This document shows, in pieces, positions 1 to 9,596 of a stretch of 64,000 nucleotides of DNA. Position 1 is the stretch's first letter; each line of letters begins with the position of its first letter. The stretch is from Eledone cirrhosa (taxonomy: Eukaryota; Mollusca; Cephalopoda; Octopoda; Eledonidae), in the NCBI GenBank assembly GCA_964016885.1, contig OZ024742.1:365615877-365679876 (forward strand), given 5' to 3'. The notes beneath the pieces are model-generated. The model did no database searches, had not been told where the DNA came from, and was given only the letters and a program-made list of their open reading frames with translations. The translations under genes were made by a program, and so were the position numbers.

Positions 1-840
1 AGATGCCGTTTCTTTTTATATTTCTTTAAACTTCACCATGAAATGTACTTTCAAGCATTTGAGGTTCCTGCCTTAAACAAGAAACAGTCAACTCGTTCAG
101 ATGAAGCAAAGATATTACCAAGTAGGATCTGACGAATTATTTTCCATTCCATATATTCCTGCTTAAACTTACATAAATGTGCTTCTGCCCGACACAGACC
201 AACATTACTTGATGTTTATATCTGTGCTGCGGTCACCTACACTACATTGTTGTCCTATCCTTAAATACCATATTGATTCTATTATACCTTACATCAAACG
301 TCTTTCAGTAATTCCTCTAAAGAATACCTAAACAAAATAATGCTGTTGAAAGCTTCAATTTTCCATGCCATAAATATTGCAAGACAATTCCTTTCATTCA
401 ATTCTCATCAAACGACTTACATTTCCGCTTCTTCAATGAGAATGAAATTTGTGTAAAAAGGAGATCGTAACTTAAGTGTAATGACAGGATTATTTTGACG
501 GTAGAAACAATGCTAAAAGGAAGCTAACTAGAAATATATATATAGTTGCTATAGTAATATAACACAACATAAGAGATATTATAAAGTTCAGTGGGATTGA
601 GTGACAATAATAAATGGAATGGGTTATATCATATTGTGTGATGGACCTCCATCGGTGTCAACGATGGGTGTTCCAGTTAATAATTTTACAGGCAGGTTTT
701 TCCGGTGATAAAATATATGTCTATGTATTCCACAGACACGTGTACACATAGCGTAATTCTAATAAAGAAACAACCTGAAACGCTGGGTGACAAAGCCGAA
801 CTTTTAAAATATAGGTACAAATAAGTCGACTGGAGAGACA
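1..840. other. Unassigned AT-rich DNA
   Basis: I see no convincing gene, RNA or recognisable repeat here. Short open frames exist but have no family motif. The stretch ends exactly where the 81-bp minisatellite begins. Confidence 0.6.
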
Positions 841-2056
841 TAAAATAAGGTGTATTCCTCAGGATCATAACACTCTGCCGGGAATCGCACTCATGAACTT
901 ACGATTGGGAGCCGAACACCCTAAAGTAAGGTGTATTCCTCGGGATCATAACACTCTGCCGGGAATCGCACTCATGAACTTACGATTGGGAGCCGAACAC
1001 CCTAAAATAAGGTGTATTTCTCAGGATCATAACACTCTGCCGGGAATCGCACTCATGAATTTACGATTGGGAGCCGAACACCCTAAAATAAGGTGTATTC
1101 CTCAGGATCATAACACTCTGCTGGGAATCGCACTCATGAATTTACGATTGGGAGCCGAACACCCTAAAATAAGGTGTATTTCTCAGGATCATAACACTCT
1201 GCCGGGAATCGCACTCATGAACTTACGATTGGGAGCCGAACACCCTAAAATAAGATGTATTTCTCAGGATCATAACACTCTGCCGGGAATCGCACTCATG
1301 AATTTACGATTGGGAGCCGAACACCCTAAAATAAGATGTATTTCTCAGGATCATAACACTCTGCCGGGAATCGCACTCATGAATTTACGATTGGGAGCCG
1401 AACACCCTAAAATAAGGTGTATTCCTCAGGATCATAACACTCTGCTGGGAATCGCACTCATGAATTTACGATTGGGAGCCGAACACCCTAAAATAAGGTG
1501 TATTTCTCAGGATCATAACACTCTGCTGGGAATCGCACTCATGAATTTACGATTGGGAGCCGAACACCCTAAAATAAGGTGTATTTCTCAGGATCATAAC
1601 ACTCTGCTGGGAATCGCACTCATGAACTTACGATTGGGAGCCGAACACCCTAAAGTAAGGTGTATTCCTCAGGATCATAACACTCTGCTGGGAATCGCAC
1701 TCATGAACTTACGATTGGGAGCCGAACACCCTAAAGTAAGGTGTATTCCTCGGGATCATAACACTCTGCTGGGAATCGCACTCATGAACTTACGATTGGG
1801 AGCCGAACACCCTAAAATAAGGTGTATTCCTCAGGATCATAACACTCTGCCGGGAACCGCACTCATGAACTTACGATTGGGAGCCGAACACCCTAAAGTA
1901 AGGTGTATTCCTCAGGATCATAACACTCTGCCGGGAATCGCACTCATGAACTTACGATTGGGAGCCGAACACCCTAAAATAAGGTGTATTCCTCAGGATC
2001 ATAACACTCTGCCGGGAACCGCACTCATGAACTTACGATTGGGAGCCTAACACCCT
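841..2056 (-). repeat. 81-bp minisatellite, about 15 copies, amplified from a tRNA-derived SINE
   Basis: Fifteen head-to-tail units of 81 bp, each starting TAAA(A/G)TAAGG and ending GAACACCC. Because 81 is a multiple of three, one plus-strand frame stays open for 385 codons (893-2050) and ends only where the last copy reads GCC TAA instead of GCC GAA. On the minus strand each unit reads through a B-box-like GAGTGCGATTCCC and then a tail resembling mollusc SINE bodies. The array runs directly into a sequence with an A-box-like TGGCTTCGTGG. The variable sites I found (AAC/AAT, GTA/ATA, CGG/CAG, CCG/CTG, CCT/TCT, ATC/ACC, AGG/AGA) are all transitions, and most change an amino acid. That argues against selection on a protein. 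A repetitive peptide gene remains a weak alternative. Confidence 0.85.
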
Positions 2057-2075
2057 AACCACGAAGCCATATCAC
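2010..2075 (-). repeat. tRNA-like SINE head at the edge of the minisatellite
   Basis: On the minus strand this reads TGGCTTCGTGG (A-box-like, about one mismatch from the tRNA A box) followed some 35 bp later by GAGTGCGGTTCCC (B-box-like). The spacing and order match a tRNA-derived SINE promoter. It overlaps the last 81-bp unit, so it is probably the source copy or the edge from which the array expanded. The SINE family name is not certain. Confidence 0.55.
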
Positions 2076-2429
2076 TTCTTTGATTATATAATACAGAGAG
2101 AGATCTAGTTTTATGTATAAGAAAAACTTCAAACTGGTTTATAAATAATGAATTTGGTGGAGGCAATAAAAAGTTAAGGTGCAGTATGTTTGAAGAAATA
2201 TCGACTTTCTATATTATGTAAATAAATGCACTGATAAAGAAAGAAAAACAGCTATGGAAAAAACCAAAAATACAATGAAGAATTTCTGGAATTATATAAA
2301 TAAATAAGGTGTAATAGGCTTGAACAGCTAGTGAGATTCAATATTTTTACAAAGAAATACACACACACATATATATATATATACACATATATACATACAT
2401 ACATACATACATCCATACATACATACATA
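2076..2429. other. Unassigned DNA ending in a CA/TA microsatellite
   Basis: There is no gene signal. From about 2359 the sequence becomes (CA)n, (TA)n and (CATA)n tracts that lead directly into the candidate Helitron. Confidence 0.6.
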
Positions 2430-2463
2430 TCTATATATATAAAACTGAGGTTGTCTGTCTGTA

Positions 2464-2497
<34 letters not shown>

Positions 2498-3363
2498 CTA
2501 AAACGGTCGGCACATATCTCCTCCTAAACCGTACGTTCAAATTTCGGTGAAATTGCTAGACTTATAGCGGAGACATCGGTCAAAAAAATTTTCAAATAGA
2601 CCCACGCCAAGTGCAAAAATCGAATTTGTAATGTATTGATTTTTCAGTTCAAATGTATAAATAGAGATGAGAGGCGAGTTATTTCCCTTTTATGGCGTCA
2701 TTCTGTCTATCTGTTTATGTTACGTATAAACGACGCGTGCAAAAGTACAAAAATACACCGTTCGGGCCAGTAAAATTTTAACCTGCAAAATTCATGAGTT
2801 CGAAGTTTCAACATTAAGCTTCCATTTTGCTTCATTTCCATTAAAAGTCTTTTAAAACAATATTTTTACTTGAAAACAAACCTATTTGAATACACCGTAA
2901 AACAAGCAAATATTTTGTAAAAAAAGAATTGAACCCGAATAAAGCCTTATGAGATTTTCATTTAGAAGCAATGATTTTCAACGACAGACGAATAACGCAT
3001 TTTTTTTTTTTTTTTTTTTTTTTTCATGTCCATCCAATTTCTTTGTTTCAAAATAACTGATAGTTTGGTTACGCTGATGGTTTTCTCTGAGACAAGTGTT
3101 GCAGTGTTTACATTTTCAATTATTTTAATAGATTACCAGTGCAGTTTTTATCCCCAGCATCCTTTTTGTTTTAACATTCGGGTTATGGTTATGTTTTCTT
3201 AACTTCATAAGGCACACTGTTGGTTGAGGGAATATTAATCAAAAGTATCACATGAAAGTCTACACTGTAGACTCTACAGATTTTAAGCCAAGAAAGGAAC
3301 TTAACATTGTAACTTTAACACAGGTACTGAGCAGCCCCAAGCAACGCCGGGCTTTACTGCTAG
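2430..3363 (+). mobile_element. Candidate non-autonomous Helitron (~934 bp)
   Basis: The left end reads A|TC followed by TATATATATAAAAC, and the right end reads CTAG|T. Six bases before CTAG is a hairpin, AGCCC (3333-3337) with GGGCT (3349-3353) around an 11-nt loop. A 5' TC, a 3' CTRR, a GC-rich hairpin just upstream and insertion between A and T are the defining marks of Helitrons. No Rep/helicase ORF is present, so it would be a passenger element. Inside are a TCTG microsatellite (about 2454-2496), a T tract (3001-3024) and otherwise ordinary AT-rich DNA. The TC start lies in low-complexity DNA, so the left edge is less sure than the right. Confidence 0.45.
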
Positions 3364-3779
3364 TATATATATGGTGCTACTGGTAACATGTATCCCACTA
3401 CAACCTTTCTCATGGTCGGGTCGTTGGCGACTAAACTGGCAACCCCACCAAGGTTTCTTGGTGGGGAGGGTGACTTTGGACATCCTGCAGGACTAAAAAC
3501 AAAACCTGTCAAAGGGCAAAGGAGCTCTTAAGACTCAATGGCAATCCAAAATCACCGGGAGAGATGACCCCTTAGCCTTTGTCAAGGCAGAATTCTAGGA
3601 GAAGGAAAACTCTGATATAACACCTGCAACTCTGATGGTATCCAATGATGTTGACTTGTTCTTCTTTTTGGTAAATATCATCTTGGTTAAGAGAGTGGGA
3701 CTGGCTTTGTGCAGTGCCTTTGCTCACTATAAAAACTTCACGGCGCAGGCATTGCTTTATATCTGGAGATCTCTGCACT

Positions 3780-3904
3780 TGTCGTCACATGGTACCATGG
3801 GCCCAGCACTATGTGTCAATAATTGTCACAAGTGTAGTGTTTGTACCAGAGTTTTCAAGTCGCTGGCTGGACTAAAAAGTCACACTCGTTCAGCGCATCG
3901 GTAG
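3780..3904 (+). pseudogene. LINE ORF2 3'-end remnant with a C2H2 zinc finger
   Basis: The frame ending at 3904 encodes CSVCTRVFKSLAGLKSHTRS followed by AH, a C-x2-C-x12-H-x4-H finger, then a stop one codon later. A finger with this FKS.AGLKSH core at the extreme C-terminus is typical of some invertebrate non-LTR retrotransposon ORF2 proteins. Upstream DNA back to about 3380 may be more of the same element but shows no clear reverse transcriptase motif, so this would be a severely 5'-truncated or decayed copy. A stand-alone zinc-finger gene is unlikely, because no second finger or intact upstream frame is visible. Confidence 0.4.
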
Positions 3905-4200
3905 GAGTTCTCCTACATGGATATAAAGTAGTGGCCGTACTCGAAAACGAGTTGGCAGCCACCATATATATACAAATATAAATTTAGCGAGAATCGCATT
4001 TCGGCGGGTAGAAATTAGCGAAACGCAACTTCCGTATTGTGTAGACAAGCGCTCCATGGATATGAAGATACCAGAGCTATAAACATAAGTTAAAAAGGTC
4101 ATACAAAGTGAGTCGATGGTTAAGAAAACATTAACCAACAAAGCCCAAAAAGCGAACAAGCTAAACGGGTCAAACAAAATAAGATATGATTGAAATAGTT
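3905..4200. other. Unassigned DNA downstream of the LINE remnant
   Basis: There is no gene signal. It may contain the LINE 3' UTR and older repeat debris, and it ends at a TA microsatellite. Confidence 0.5.
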
Positions 4201-4240
4201 ATATATATATATATATATATAGGTGTGTGTGTGTATGTGT

Positions 4241-4308
<68 letters not shown>

Positions 4309-4310
4309 GG
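4201..4310. repeat. (TA)n-(GT)n compound microsatellite
   Basis: About 20 bp of TA passes into about 80 bp of nearly pure GT. It immediately precedes a PLE-end repeat copy. Confidence 0.95.
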
Positions 4311-4312
4311 AC

Positions 4313-4443
4313 TCAGTCCAGAAATAGCCGTCGAAACGGCTTGAGCTCTGCCGTCGGGGTCAACATTTTCCTATTACCAACTCTACTATCCTAAGCATTG
4401 AGTACTCTCGTTCCATCTGGTTCCCTACCACACCTCCTTCGTT
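4313..4443 (+). repeat. PLE-end repeat, copy 1
   Basis: First of a dispersed family of about 130 bp running from AGTCCAGAAATAGCC through GTCGAAACGGC to CTCCTTCGTTATATA. Other copies lie at 4619, 10781 (reverse), 12988, 25869 and 31436-31627 (palindromic pair). It contains a conserved hairpin: GAAACGGC, nine bases, GCCGTC. Inverted copies flank a PLE remnant at 10.8-13.0 kb, so I infer that it is the terminal segment of a PLE. Confidence 0.7.
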
Positions 4444-4618
4444 ATATATATATATATATATCGTTATATATATATATATATATCCGTTATATATATATAT
4501 ATATATCGTTATATATATATATATATATCCGTTATATATATATATATATATCGTTATATATATATATATATATATATCCGTTATATATATATATATATAT
4601 CGTTATATATATATATAT
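4444..4618. repeat. TA-rich minisatellite with alternating CGTTATA and CCGTTATA unit starts
   Basis: About eight units of roughly 20-25 bp, each a (TA)n run opened by TCGTTATA or TCCGTTATA in near-strict alternation. The unit start equals the last bases of the adjacent PLE-end repeat (CTTCGTTATATA), so the array looks like an amplification of that repeat's 3' tip. Confidence 0.85.
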
Positions 4619-4742
4619 CCGTCGAAACGGCTTGAGCTCAGCTGTCAGGGTCTTACTGGTTCCTATTACCCACTCTACTACCTCAAGTATTGAGTACTTT
4701 GGTGCGTTATGGTCCACCTGGTTCCTTACCACATTTCCTTCG

Positions 4743-4744
<2 letters not shown>
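4619..4744 (+). repeat. PLE-end repeat, copy 2
   Basis: Direct copy of the unit at 4313, starting at CCGTCGAAACGG. It differs at scattered bases and has extra GCGTTATGGTCCACC sequence that copy 1 lacks. TA tracts flank it on both sides. Confidence 0.75.

Positions 4745-4816
<72 letters not shown>
4745..4816. repeat. (TA)n-(GA)n microsatellite
   Basis: About 48 bp of TA is followed by about 24 bp of GA. The same TA-then-GA order recurs at about 25920-25968 beside another PLE-end copy. Confidence 0.95.
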
Positions 4817-4886
4817 GTTATATTTAATTTTAAAAATGTTATAACTGATATAAAGCCCTCAACAGTTTAGTGGAGTAAATATACAA

Positions 4887-5197
4887 TATATTAATAAATG
4901 GAAACTTTATTTATAAAACCATATTTATTTTATTATACATATTTCAAGGGCCACCAAGGCAGATTATGGTGCGCTTTCATTTGCATACTCACTCATAACT
5001 TTGTATTACCCTCAATAAATGTAATATCTCCACTATCCAGGAAGCTCCAACCGTTAAGGTTGTCTTTTTTTTTTATTTCCCGGTATGTCAATATTTATTT
5101 ATAAAACAAATCTGTATTTTCTCTGATGAAAGCGCACCATAATTTGCCTTGGTTGCCCTTGAAATATGTATATATGGTTTTATATATATAGTTTCCA

Positions 5198-5208
<11 letters not shown>
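4887..5208. repeat. Inverted repeat, ~90-bp arms
   Basis: The left arm (about 4887-4982) starts TTAATAAATGGAAAC and ends GGTGCGCTTTCAT. The right arm (about 5125-5208) is its imperfect reverse complement. The spacer is about 140 bp. The outer ends point into TA-rich DNA. The arrangement matches other foldbacks in the window that I interpret as dimers of a retroelement 3' end, but no coding sequence supports a family name. Confidence 0.8.
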
Positions 5209-5229
<21 letters not shown>

Positions 5230-5400
5230 GTAATAATAATAAATGCGAAGACTAAAATCCAAAGGGGGAAAACAGCGATTCTTTGCCTGAACTTTAATCT
5301 GTTATTTTAATAAATATTTGTTCTAGGGTTCTTATATATTTGATATATATTTATCCTTATCGAGCCCTCTTTGGATTTTAGTCTTCACATTTATTATTAT
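5230..5400. repeat. Inverted repeat, ~38-bp arms
   Basis: TAATAATAAATGCGAAGACT and the following bases through CCAAAGGG (about 5230-5267) pair with the complement at about 5365-5400. The spacer is about 95 bp. TA tracts border it. It is a separate foldback from the one at 4887 because the arm sequences are unrelated. Confidence 0.75.
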
Positions 5401-5462
5401 ATATATATATATAATAATATATATATATACATGTATGCATTTATATACACACAAATACACAC

Positions 5463-5522
<60 letters not shown>
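5401..5522. repeat. (TA)n microsatellite tracts
   Basis: Two TA tracts are separated by a short CA-containing stretch. The second is about 57 bp of pure TA between ACACAT and AATGTATGTG. Confidence 0.95.
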
Positions 5523-5524
<2 letters not shown>

Positions 5525-5680
5525 GTATGTGTTTCGAGCTACTAAAACATGCATTTAGGGATGCTATTGTTCCAAACTATAGCATAAAGAACTAATAAAG
5601 ACATAGAATATCTTTGATAAAAAAATAACTGGAACAAGATCAGGTTTTCAATATAACATGTTTGAAAGAAAACATCTTCC

Positions 5681-5682
<2 letters not shown>

Positions 5683-5773
<91 letters not shown>

Positions 5774-5881
5774 TACACACACACACAGATACTCACACAT
5801 ACACATACTCATATACACACACACAGACATACTCACACATACACATACTCACATACACACACGCGCACACACAGAGACTCA
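5683..5881. repeat. (CA)n microsatellite, ~200 bp
   Basis: Long CA tract with CATA and CAGATACT interruptions that become frequent after 5785. Open frames across it (poly-Thr/His or poly-Cys/Val) are artefacts of the dinucleotide. Confidence 0.97.
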
Positions 5882-6113
5882 CTTATGAATATGGCGTTAG
5901 AGAAAAATCTCCAATCAGCTAAGACAATATAAGACAATTCCCCTTTATGGGGTTTTCAGATATGAAGAAGTAAACAAGGGAAATAATTCTTATAACCTGA
6001 ATTGATCCACGTTTTGAGGAAGATAGTTAGACATTCTTGTTTGTAGAACACTCTAGGTATGCTAATATATAGGATAAATAATATTGCTAACTACTCTATT
6101 CATACACACACAC
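5882..6113. other. Unassigned DNA
   Basis: No gene or family signature is seen between the CA tract and the TA tract at the 3' end of the next PLE. Confidence 0.5.
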
Positions 6114-6114
6114 A

Positions 6115-6169
<55 letters not shown>
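6114..6169. repeat. (TA)n microsatellite at a PLE 3' end
   Basis: About 55 bp of TA abuts TATTGTTATGCTTTG, the outermost sequence of the PLE that follows. Confidence 0.95.
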
Positions 6170-6176
<7 letters not shown>

Positions 6177-6320
6177 ATGCTTTGAGAAGGTCATGTTGCC
6201 AATAAGAAACACACGCACCAGTTTCTTTCACTTCAATTTATTATAAATTAAATTTATAAATTTAAGAATTTATAAATTTCCGGTTGGTTGGTTCCATAAC
6301 CGGACGGTTGTTCATATATT

Positions 6321-6363
6321 GTCAAAGTTCTTTCGTCAGACATTCTGTGACCTCTTCAGTGAC
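6321..6363 (-). ncRNA. Hammerhead-ribozyme-like motif in PLE 3' region
   Basis: On the minus strand, in order: GTCA (stem I), CTGAAGA (the conserved CUGANGA core), an extra G, GTCA...TGAC (stem II, 4 bp), GAAA (second core box), AG-AA-CT (a 2-bp stem III), then TU/H cleavage context CUU followed directly by TGAC, which pairs with the opening GTCA. All conserved boxes are in hammerhead order with paired stems. PLEs are known to carry such ribozymes, often with very short stem III. The unpaired G between CTGAAGA and stem II is a deviation. The second copy at 8277-8319 keeps the same fold. Confidence 0.65.
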
Positions 6364-7721
6364 TGGGGATTCTTTTCTTTGTTTTTGTGCCTCTCCTTTG
6401 TTCTGTCCTACGCCATCTTCTTTTTGTGTCTGTTGTGTGCTTAGTTTGCGCATGTGTTACATCCAGGTGTCTGTGTGTGTTTATATTTGTTTATTTATTT
6501 GTTTATTTACATGTTACTGGTTGGTTGTTTGTTCTATGTGTGTGTGTGTGTTTTCATTTTGTCCTTAATTGTAAGTTGTGATGTTGCTATTCCATTCATG
6601 TTTTCTATTTAATTTTTTTTGGAGTCCATTTATGTTTATTGCCTCTGTGATTTGTCTAAACATTGCGTCTTTTCTGTGTGTAGATTCTATTTTTATTTCT
6701 ATGTTCTCTAATTTTCCCCTATGTTCTTTTTTAGCATTTTGGTGGAGTACAGATGATTCTTTTTTATCTTGAAATTCTCGCCAGTGTTCATTTAATCGTT
6801 CTCCTATACTACGAGCCGTCTCACCTATGTACACTATATTCTTATCTTTACATTGTCCTTCAGTACATCTTATGCTATATACTACATTTCTAGTTTTACA
6901 GTTAATATGGGGGCTTAGTTTACAGATTATGCATTTCTTATCTATACAGGGAGGTCTTTGAAAAGGGTATGTATTGCTAATAAGTGTTTATATGGAGGTA
7001 CCTGGTCTTTCTACTATCTTAATATTAAGTTTATGTTTATCTAGGGCTCTTCTAAATTTGTAAGCTAATTCACCTCTAGGGGTTGTATTGATGAACATTA
7101 CACTCTGGTATTTATTGCTATCATACCATGGGTTTATTCTATTAACCTTATTCCTAGTTCTTTCTATTCTATTCCAAAATGTTCTCCTATACAAGGGGCA
7201 AGTCCCATTTGTATAATTATTTACCATTTTTTCCCATGTGGTTCTGGCTCCTCTATATACTCTTATTTTATCTCTCTGATTGTAACCAGAGAACAGCATA
7301 CGGTGGATGAAGTGTTGTATGTCTCTCTCTAGTTCTTTGGGGTTTCACATGCGGGACACACGTTTCTCATCAGCCGTACCAAGTCCGCAATCAGTATGTT
7401 GATTTTGCTCTAATCTGAAACAGCTGAGTTTCGGTGGATCAGATATTTGGAAGTCATGGGTTTGGCATAATGGAAATGGAGGATTTGTTTTTTGTTATTA
7501 ATGGTTTCTAACCAGAGCTCTGTGTCTAGTACAGGTAATCGATGGTTGGGGTGTTTACTTGGGTAGTCTATAGTAACTCTAATACTCTGGTGGATGGAGT
7601 TAGCTATTTGCTGGATGCTTTCCATGGTGTTTTCCACTAATTCCTGACTGTTCTCTAGTGAGGGTGATTTTACTACGATGTTTATATCATCAACGTAGCG
7701 GGAGTACACTATCATGATAAT

Positions 7722-8458
7722 GTACTCCCGCTAACTCCATCCACCAGAATATTAGAGTTACTATAGACTACCCTAGCAAACACCCCAATTAAGATAGTAA
7801 AAAGACCAGGTACGATAGGTGAGACAGCTCGTAGTATAGGAAAACTGTTAAATGAACACTGGCGAGAACTTCAAGATAAAAAAGATCATCAATACTCCAC
7901 CAACGTGCTAAAATAGAACATAAGGGCAAATTAGAGAACATAGAAATAAAAATAGAATCTACACACAGAAAAGACGCAATGTTTAGACAAATCACAGAGG
8001 CAATAAACATAAATGGACTCTAAACAAAATTAAATAGAAAACATGAATGGAACAGCAACATCACAACTTACAATTAAGGACAAAATCAAAGCAAACACAC
8101 ACATAGAACAAACAACCAACAAGTAACATGTAAATAAATAAATAATTAAACAAATATAAACACACACAGACACCCGGGTGTAACACATGCGCAAACTAAG
8201 CAGACAACACACACAAAAAGAAGATGGCGTAGCACAGAACAAAGGAGAGGCACAAAAACAAAGAAAAGAATCCCCAGTCACCGAAGAGGTCACGGAATGT
8301 GTGACGAAAGAACTTTGACAATATATGAACAACCTTCCGGTTATGGATCCAACCAACCAACCGAAAATTTATAAATTTTATTTATGATAAATTGGAGTAA
8401 AAGCTATGGTGCGTGTGTTTCTTATTGGCAACATGACCCTCCCAAAGCATAACAATAT
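7722..8458 (+). repeat. Inverted, internally deleted copy of the PLE 3' half
   Basis: Reads on the plus strand as the same PLE's sense strand: the YSR codons, then SIHQ-IRVTIDYPSKHP, then IKIVKRPGT, then IGETARSIGKLLNEHW, then the 3' UTR. Three internal segments are missing relative to the minus-strand copy. Two junctions fall at shared tetranucleotides (GCTA and GTAC). The centre of symmetry is at about 7716 (GCGGGAGTACACTATCATGATAATGTACTCCCGC, split here only by wording). Inverted 3'-end copies at the 5' side are a known PLE arrangement. Confidence 0.8.
8277..8319 (+). ncRNA. Second hammerhead-like motif in the inverted PLE arm
   Basis: GTCA, CCGAAGA, G, GTCAC...GTGAC (5-bp stem II), GAAA, AG-AA-CTT and TGAC, in the same order as at 6321-6363. 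The core has U to C in CUGANGA, which would be expected to cripple it. Stem II gains one pair by A to T in its 3' strand, consistent with structure being retained. Confidence 0.5.
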
Positions 8459-8523
8459 CAGTTTCAACACACGTTTTCAGATAAAGAATCTTGCTAAACA
8501 AATTCGGAAACGATATATATATA

Positions 8524-9447
8524 TATCTGATGGAATGACAGAGTTCTTTGAGATACTGGCTGGAGTGCTCCAGGGAGATACATTGTCTCCCTACCTTTTT
8601 ATCATCGTAGTGGACTATTGTATGTGCCTTGCACTGGAGAAACACCGGCTCAGAGCAGGAGAGTTAAGGCGAAAAGGGTATCAGATGCTGAATTTGCCGA
8701 CGACATAGTTTTGGTGACAAATACAGTGAAGGAGACAGAGAATTTGATGCAGGAGGTTGAGACTGTGTCGATGAGTGTGGGGCTGAGAATGAATGAGACT
8801 AAAACAAAATATCTGGTAGAGAATGTTGAGAAGCCAGCAGGGATCACTAAGTAGGCGGGAAGCCGCTAGAATTGGTTGAGGACTTCCTGTATTTGGGAGC
8901 AAAGATTGGGAATACGGAAGATGTTGTGGTTGAGAGGAAGAGCAAAGCCTGGGCGGCGTGCCATAGCTTGAGATCGGTGTGGAAGTCGGACCATCGTAAA
9001 GACCTGAAAATCCGCCTCTTCATTGTTGTGGAGTCTGTGCTGCTGTACGGGTCTGAGACTTGGACACTGACCAAGAAACTCACTCAGATGGTGGATGGGT
9101 GCTACACGAGAATACTGAGGATGGCTCTGAACATTGATCAGTATACACTGAGGATGAAAAACTTAGAGCTGTATGGGAGCCTCCCAAAAGTCAGCTCAAA
9201 AATGACACAGAGGAGACTGAGGTTAACTGGACATGCTCACCGACATCCAGAGTTGACATTGCACTCAGTGCTCCTGTGGGAGCCCCTACATGGACACACT
9301 AGAAGAGGAAGACCAAGTTTAACGTATATTGATGCCCTAAGGACAGACACTGGTCTGCTGGAGACGCAGGACATGGCAGCGATAATGATGGACAGAGACC
9401 GCTGGAGAGAACTCCTCCATGGATCTCGGGAATTTTACCCTCCCTAG
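8524..9447 (+). pseudogene. 5'-truncated, frameshifted LINE reverse transcriptase
   Basis: Translated pieces read GVLQGDTLSPYLFIIVVDY (RT palm; frame ending 8708), then EFADDIVLVTN (catalytic FADD, frame of 8618-8854), then FLYLGAKI, LLYGSETWTLTKKL, DGCYTRILRM, RRLRLTGHAHRHPE and RRGRPSLTYID (frame 8872-9447). This is the C-terminal half of an ORF2 from a non-LTR retrotransposon common in aquatic invertebrates and fish, probably RTE-like, though the clade is uncertain. A frameshift near 8645-8660 and another near 8855-8862 join three frames. The endonuclease and N-terminal RT are absent. It ends in a GA microsatellite one base after the stop, as expected for LINEs whose 3' end is a short tandem repeat. 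It begins about 65 bp past the end of the adjacent PLE. Confidence 0.85.
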
Positions 9448-9510
9448 AGAGAGAGAGAGAGAGAGAGAGTGAGAGGAGAGAGAGAGAGAGAGAAGAGTGA
9501 GAGAGAGAGA

Positions 9511-9596
<86 letters not shown>
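9445..9596. repeat. (GA)n microsatellite, LINE tail
   Basis: About 150 bp of GA with GT and GG interruptions in the first half, pure in the second. It starts at the LINE stop codon. Confidence 0.95.

Larger units (their letters stand above)
6170..8458 (-). mobile_element. Decayed Penelope-like element with inverted 3'-end duplication
   Basis: The minus-strand copy (about 7715 to 6565) encodes, in three separated frames, YSRYVDDINIVV (RT motif C, 7410-7715), LPVLDTELW, a C-terminal RT segment (6988-7299) and YIGETARSIGERLNEHW (GIY-YIG core, 6565-6834). It is the same subfamily as the intact element at 14.7-18.1 kb, with shared SIHQSI, VTID, PSKHPN and VMF motifs. Frameshifts and stops near 7410, 7300 and 6840-6990 inactivate it, and everything N-terminal to RT motif C is missing. 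Both outer ends read TATTGTTATGCTTTG or its complement, because an inverted, internally deleted copy of the 3' half follows from 7722. GIY-YIG endonuclease fused to RT defines EN+ PLEs. Confidence 0.85.

Noticed and set aside
5542..5922. Cys/Val and Thr/His repeat open frames
   Set aside because: Products of the CA/GT dinucleotide tract, as are similar frames at 26240-26579 and 28268-28471.
7722..8330. Deleted segments as spliced introns
   Set aside because: The junctions fall in GCTA and GTAC microhomologies and do not leave GT-AG borders.
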